From Asticcacaulis sp. YBE204 (lineage in GTDB: Bacteria; Pseudomonadota; Alphaproteobacteria; Caulobacterales; Caulobacteraceae): 64,000 nt of DNA. The notes beneath the pieces were generated by a model. The model saw nothing but the letters and a program-made list of their open reading frames with translations, ran no database searches and was not told the DNA's origin. Made by a program: the position numbers and the translations under genes. The stretch lies in assembly GCF_000495855.1 (NCBI RefSeq), contig NZ_AWGF01000003.1, positions 186,001-250,000 of the forward strand. Direction: 5' to 3'. Below, piece by piece: positions 60,544 through 64,000 of the stretch (its first letter is position 1; each line of letters starts with the position of its first letter).

Positions 60544-61317
60544 TTAAATCGAACTCCGGCCCTCAAAATCCGGGTTCTCCTCGTACGTGACGTGCGTCAG
60601 GTACAGCCCTTCCGGCGGAGCGACAGGCCCGCAGGCCTGACGGTCGCGCGCCTCCAGCGCCTGTTTCACACGCCCAACCTCCCAGCGCCCGATGCCGACC
60701 TCGGCCAGAGTCCCGGTCAGCGACCGCACCTGACGATGCAGGAACGAGCGCGAGGCAAAGACCAGATGTATCTCGTCACCAATCCGTTTAACGCGCGCGA
60801 TATCGAGCGTCTTGACCGGCGACTTCGATTGGCAACGCAGGTCGCGAAACGTCGTGAAATCGTGCTTGCCGATCAGGCATTTCGCGGCCTCGATCATGGC
60901 ATCGGCGTCGAGCGGCTTTTTGACGTGCCAGACGCGGCCCTGATCAACCGCCGGCGGCGCACGACGGTTGAGGATACGGAACAGGTACATCCGCCCGGTC
61001 GCCGAAAAGCGCGCCGAAAAATCGGGATCTACCTCAGACGCATCGAGTACCGACACCGGTTCCGGCAACAGATAGGCGTTCATGGCGTCGCGCACGACCC
61101 CGGCCTTGAAGGTTTTTTCGAGGTCAAAGGTCACCACCTGACCGGTCGCATGGACGCCGGTGTCGGTGCGCCCCGCCGTGGTCACGCGCACCGCTTCACC
61201 GGAAAAGCGCAGGATGGCGCGCTCCAGCGATGCCTGCACGGTCGGCAGGTCGCCCTGAGCCTGAAAGCCGCAATAGGGCCGGCCATCGTATTCGACAAGG
61301 AGGCTATAGCGGGGCAT
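60544..61317 (-). CDS. truA: tRNA pseudouridine synthase A
   Basis: About 257 residues from the ATG at 61317 (MPRYSLLVEYDGRPYCGFQA). The catalytic aspartate is in VTTAGRTDTGVHATGQVVTF (RTD). Other signatures are ILNRRAPPAVDQGRVWHVKK and SFLHRQVRSLTGTLAEVGIG. It makes pseudouridine at positions 38-40 of tRNA anticodon arms. It is separated from fmt by a palindromic element but on the same strand. fmt and def follow upstream, a translation-related cluster common in alphaproteobacteria. Confidence 0.95.
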   Translation of the reverse strand: MPRYSLLVEYDGRPYCGFQAQGDLPTVQASLERAILRFSGEAVRVTTAGRTDTGVHATGQVVTFDLEKTFKAGVVRDAMNAYLLPEPVSVLDASEVDPDFSARFSATGRMYLFRILNRRAPPAVDQGRVWHVKKPLDADAMIEAAKCLIGKHDFTTFRDLRCQSKSPVKTLDIARVKRIGDEIHLVFASRSFLHRQVRSLTGTLAEVGIGRWEVGRVKQALEARDRQACGPVAPPEGLYLTHVTYEENPDFEGRSSI

Positions 61318-61327
61318 GACCACCCCT

Positions 61328-61485
61328 TATACTCCCCCAGTTTACTGGGGGAGGTGGCGGCCCGAAGGGCTGACGGAGGGGGGCTCGCGTAGACGAAACA
61401 TCGGAGCAGGTTGTAAGTTCACGAGCCCCCCTTCGTCGTCTCGCTGCGCTCACCGCCACCTCCCCCGGCACGCCGGGGGAGTATG
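61328..61485. repeat. Two-ended palindromic element, ATACTCCCCC family, copy 2
   Basis: 158 bp between truA and fmt. Ends TATACTCCCCC and GGGGGAGTAT each close a hairpin (CTCCCCCAGTTTACTGGGGGAG at the left, spoken for as stem plus loop), with inner GGAGGGGGGCTCG / CGAGCCCCCCTTC. Confidence 0.8.
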
Positions 61486-61497
61486 ATGCAAGAGGGT

Positions 61498-62421
61498 TCA
61501 TCCCAACACATCCCCGGCGCTCAGACCCGCACCATTGAGGAACTCTGTCGCGTCCTGCGCGCCCTTGCCTTCGCGCTGAACACGGAGCAGTTCGATCACC
61601 CCTTCACCGGTCGCGATAGTCAAACCGTCGAGCAGCGTCCCCGGTGCCTTGTCCGTCGTACCGCCGACCCGTGACATCAGCACCTTCAGCCGCTGTTCGC
61701 CCTTTGGTGTGTGAATCGTGGTCCACGCCCCCGGAAACGGCGACAGGCCACGGATATGCCAATCAAGTTCCTGCGCCGAACGCGTCCAGTCGATGCGCGC
61801 CTCTTCGGACGTGATCTTCTTCGCATAGGTCACCTCGCCGACCTGTTCCTGCCCGTCCGGCTGACTGCGTTCGATGGCGGCCAGCGCGACCGGCAGCAAC
61901 GACGCCCCCAGCACCGCCAGCTTGTCGTGCAGGGTCGCCGCCGTGTCGGTCGCGGTGATCTCGGTCCGTCCCGACAGGATGATCGGCCCTTCATCGAGGC
62001 CTTCGGACATGCGCATGACCTGCACACCGGTATGGGTATCGCCCGCCATGATGGCGCGCTGGATCGGGGCGGCCCCGCGCCAGCGCGGCAGCAACGACGC
62101 ATGTAGATTGAAGCAGCCGAGCGGCGGATGGTCCAGCACCTCGCGTTTCAGGATCTGCCCATAGGCGACGACGATCGCGGCGTCGATATCGAGCGCGGTG
62201 AAGTCGGCAATCGCATCGGCGGCCTTCATCGACTTCGGCGTGCGCACCTCGATGCCGAGGCTTTCGGCAAAGGCCTGCACCGGCGACGGCGTCAGCACCT
62301 GACCACGGCCCTTGGGCGCGGGCGGCTGCGAATAGACGCAAACGACCTCGTGGCCCGAGGCGACCAGTTCAGCCAAGGCCTTCACGGCAAATTCGGGCGT
62401 ACCCATAAAGGCAAGACGCAT
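61498..62421 (-). CDS. fmt: Methionyl-tRNA formyltransferase
   Basis: 307 residues from the ATG at 62421 ([20 protein letters not shown]); an upstream ATG at 62472 runs through a terminator and is rejected. The formyl-THF-binding domain has [20 protein letters not shown], the HxSLLP motif with the catalytic histidine, and [21 protein letters not shown]-terminal OB-like domain follows. It formylates initiator Met-tRNA. It follows def on the same strand across a terminator-like hairpin. The product formyl-Met is the substrate for the neighbouring deformylase. Confidence 0.96.
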   Translation of the reverse strand: MRLAFMGTPEFAVKALAELVASGHEVVCVYSQPPAPKGRGQVLTPSPVQAFAESLGIEVRTPKSMKAADAIADFTALDIDAAIVVAYGQILKREVLDHPPLGCFNLHASLLPRWRGAAPIQRAIMAGDTHTGVQVMRMSEGLDEGPIILSGRTEITATDTAATLHDKLAVLGASLLPVALAAIERSQPDGQEQVGEVTYAKKITSEEARIDWTRSAQELDWHIRGLSPFPGAWTTIHTPKGEQRLKVLMSRVGGTTDKAPGTLLDGLTIATGEGVIELLRVQREGKGAQDATEFLNGAGLSAGDVLG

Positions 62422-62437
62422 GGAAACCTCAAACAAC

Positions 62438-62466
62438 AAAAGCGCATCCGACAGGACGCGCTTTTG
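62438..62466 (-). terminator. Terminator-like hairpin between def and fmt
   Basis: The stem AAAAGCGC / GCGCTTTT with a mostly unpaired 13-nt loop is followed on the minus strand by GTTGTTTG. It may attenuate transcription from def into fmt. Confidence 0.65.
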
Positions 62467-62491
62467 GCTCAATTCAACAAGGGATGCAAGC

Positions 62492-63028
62492 TTAGGCGGC
62501 TTTGCGGAGCTTCTTGACCTTGGTGACCGCCCGATCGCGTTTCAGCTTCGACAGGTGGTCGATAAACAGCACACCGTTCAGGTGGTCCATCTCGTGCTGG
62601 ATACAGGTGGCATACAAACCGTCGCAATCCTCTTCGACGGTTTCGCCCTGATAGTTCAGGTAGCGGATGCGCACACGCGCCGGACGCTTCACCTCGTCAT
62701 AGACTTCCGGCACCGACAGGCAGCCTTCGTCATAGACGGACAGTTCTTCGGACGCCGAGACGATTTCCGGATTGACGAAAAAGCGCGGGTTCTTGACGCC
62801 TTCTGAGTCCTCCGGGGCATCTTCCGGCTTCTCTTGCAGATCCATGACGATGATGCGGACCGGTTCGCCGATCTGGATCGCGGCCAGGCCGATGCCCGGC
62901 GCGTCGTACATGGTTTCCAGCATGTCGTCCATCAGCGCGCGCAGGTCGTCGGTCACGCCCCCTTCGACGGGTTTGGACACTTGCTTCAACAGCGGGTTCG
63001 GAACGGTAATGATTTCACGTATAGCCAT
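62492..63028 (-). CDS. def: Peptide deformylase
   Basis: 178 residues. The three metal-site motifs are [12 protein letters not shown] (motif 1, GxGxAAxQ), [13 protein letters not shown] (motif 2, EGCLS, with the cysteine ligand) and [16 protein letters not shown] (motif 3, HExDH). It removes the formyl group from nascent proteins using Fe2+. It has a slightly longer acidic loop than usual ([16 protein letters not shown]). It heads the def-fmt-(repeat)-truA cluster on the minus strand. Confidence 0.96.
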   Translation of the reverse strand: MAIREIITVPNPLLKQVSKPVEGGVTDDLRALMDDMLETMYDAPGIGLAAIQIGEPVRIIVMDLQEKPEDAPEDSEGVKNPRFFVNPEIVSASEELSVYDEGCLSVPEVYDEVKRPARVRIRYLNYQGETVEEDCDGLYATCIQHEMDHLNGVLFIDHLSKLKRDRAVTKVKKLRKAA

Positions 63029-63248
63029 GCTGTTAAAATAAGAGCCGCGAGGCGCGGGGTCAAGGCATCGGCGCTTCGCGGTCGACGATTGTTATAAAAA
63101 CAACCCCTTACGCCCTGTCATTCGCGAAGCGCGAACGGTCGCGCCGGCCATTCACGAAGAAACCGGCGCTTTCGACGCATCCATCCGCCTCGGATCGGAC
63201 CGGCGCTCTACATCGGGGTCAACACCCATCCCAACCCCTGAGGTTCAC

Positions 63249-63653
63249 ATGTTCAAACCGCTTCTGATCGCCGCCCTGTTGTCCGCCGCCGCCCTGCCCG
63301 CCGCCGCCGAAACCCTGACCGTCACCTTCACCAAGGCTCAGCCGAAAGGCGCGATCATGGTGGCGCTCTACAAGGGCGAAGACACCTATAACGGCGGCAA
63401 GCCGATCAAGGCCGAGACCGTCACGGTCACCGGCGACACGGCCACCGTAACCTTCGAGGTCGAGCCGGGTCAGTACGGCATCAAGGCCTTTCACGACCTC
63501 AACGGCAACGGCAAGATGGATTTCAACCCCTTCGGCATGCCGACCGAGCCCTTCGCCTTCTCGAACAACGCCGTCGGTCGCATGGGTCCGGCCAAATGGG
63601 ACGATGCGGCCTTCGAGGTCTCCGGCAACACCACCCAAAACATTTCGTTCTAA
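63249..63653 (+). CDS. DUF2141-domain exported protein
   Basis: 134 residues with a Sec signal peptide (MFKPLLIAALLSAAALPAAA, cleaved near AAE). The DUF2141 fold has VTFTKAQPKGAIMVALYKGE, the core GQYGIKAFHDLNGNGKMDFN and PFGMPTEPFAFSNNAVGRMG; the DLNGNGKMD loop resembles a calcium-binding loop. Function unknown; members are small beta-sandwich proteins often encoded next to carotenoid or membrane-lipid enzymes. Here a carotenoid oxygenase gene starts 12 bp downstream, so the two are likely co-transcribed. Confidence 0.88.
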   Translation: MFKPLLIAALLSAAALPAAAETLTVTFTKAQPKGAIMVALYKGEDTYNGGKPIKAETVTVTGDTATVTFEVEPGQYGIKAFHDLNGNGKMDFNPFGMPTEPFAFSNNAVGRMGPAKWDDAAFEVSGNTTQNISF

Positions 63654-63665
63654 GGAGCCGCGACC

Positions 63666-64000
63666 ATGACCGATCTGTCCCGCCGTTCGTTCCTCTCTAC
63701 CGTCACCGGTGCCGGTCTGATGGCCGCCGCGCCGAAATCCTGGGCCGCCGCCGCGCCCTCAGCCTCCGGAGACTGGCGGCTCGGCGTCGCCAATGCCCCC
63801 GCCGAAGGTTATGCGCCGTCCGCCCTTACCCGCCTGCACGGCCAGATGCCCAAGGGCCTGAGCGGCACGCTGTACCGCAACGGTCCCGGCTGGTTCCGCT
63901 ATGGTGACGACGTCACCGGCCACTGGTTCGACGGCGACGGCATGATCCAGAAATACGACCTGACCGCGTCGGGCGTACGCCATACGGGCCGCTTCGTCGA
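63666..64000 (+). CDS. Carotenoid oxygenase family protein, N-terminal part (cut by window end)
   Basis: The first 111 residues are visible and the frame runs off the right edge. MTDLSRRSFLSTVTGAGLMA contains a twin-arginine (Tat) signal (SRRSFL), so the folded protein is probably exported. The mature start LTRLHGQMPKGLSGTLYRNG, then PGWFRYGDDVTGHWFDGDGM, matches the N-terminus of the RPE65/carotenoid cleavage oxygenase family, which uses a non-haem iron bound by four histidines to split carotenoids or stilbenes. The first iron-ligand histidines would lie beyond the window. Likely operon with the DUF2141 gene. Confidence 0.88.
   Translation, partial: MTDLSRRSFLSTVTGAGLMAAAPKSWAAAAPSASGDWRLGVANAPAEGYAPSALTRLHGQMPKGLSGTLYRNGPGWFRYGDDVTGHWFDGDGMIQKYDLTASGVRHTGRFV

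Noticed and set aside
1-64000. CRISPR array, tRNA or rRNA genes
   Set aside because: No regularly spaced direct repeats, cloverleaf genes or rRNA segments were recognised; the repeats present are inverted and dispersed.

Overview
The window reads as a chromosomal segment of a Caulobacterales alphaproteobacterium, most likely Asticcacaulis or a close relative. This is inferred from the roughly 60% GC coding sequence, the zauP-zapA pair, the gap-pgk-fba block, a CtrA-type box, sigma-73-like promoters, and a TonB receptor and secreted glycosidases typical of oligotrophic Caulobacteraceae. No rRNA, tRNA, CRISPR array, prophage or conventional insertion sequence was recognised.

Layout. 1-2.7 kb: a Sel1-repeat protein cut by the window edge, a secreted beta-helix protein and a lipoprotein. 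2.8-9.3 kb (mostly minus): yebC, ymdB-type phosphoesterase, 5-formyltetrahydrofolate cyclo-ligase, methylguanine methyltransferase, a possible 6S RNA locus, a plus-strand GH3 glucosidase, then zapA and zauP. 9.5-16.7 kb (mostly plus): cold-shock protein, an RsmC-like methyltransferase, an RsuA-type pseudouridine synthase, an EF-hand protein, a two-component pair and a sorbosone dehydrogenase-like lipoprotein. 16.8-21 kb: the glycolytic block gap, two small membrane proteins, pgk, fba. 21-29.3 kb: a heat-shock Hsp20, VOC protein, WYL regulator, pentapeptide protein, a DUF559-deaminase fusion inside a repeat-bounded unit, gpmA, MOSC protein, prfA and a GST. 29.4-36.4 kb: a GGDEF/EAL protein, lipoprotein, orphan ParD-like peptide, ispG, RodZ-like protein, hotdog protein and SapC. 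36.7-39.6 kb: a zinc module of ZnuD-like receptor, Zur box and Zur. 39.8-47 kb: a second pentapeptide protein, GH27 alpha-galactosidase, CorA, a CHAP protein and an acyltransferase. 47-52 kb: the ydbH-ynbE-ydbL lipid-bridge operon with an extra AT-rich gene inside. 52.4-64 kb: M23 and S9 peptidases, two MFS transporters, dapE, truA, fmt, def, a DUF2141 protein and the start of a carotenoid oxygenase.

The genes are mostly housekeeping. The unusual layer is the repeats: about a dozen GC-rich, two-ended palindromic elements of 40-210 bp fall into several families. One lies in frame inside the cyclo-ligase gene. Two inverted copies bracket a DUF559 nuclease gene with perfect 23-bp outer inverted repeats, and the nuclease frame runs through one copy into a RibD-like deaminase. 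Separate MITE-like palindromes lie just before the zur start codon (20-bp terminal repeats) and near 22.0 kb (24-bp terminal repeats). The DUF559-plus-repeat unit is my best candidate for an undescribed mobile system, by analogy with transposase-REP pairs; that role is inference.
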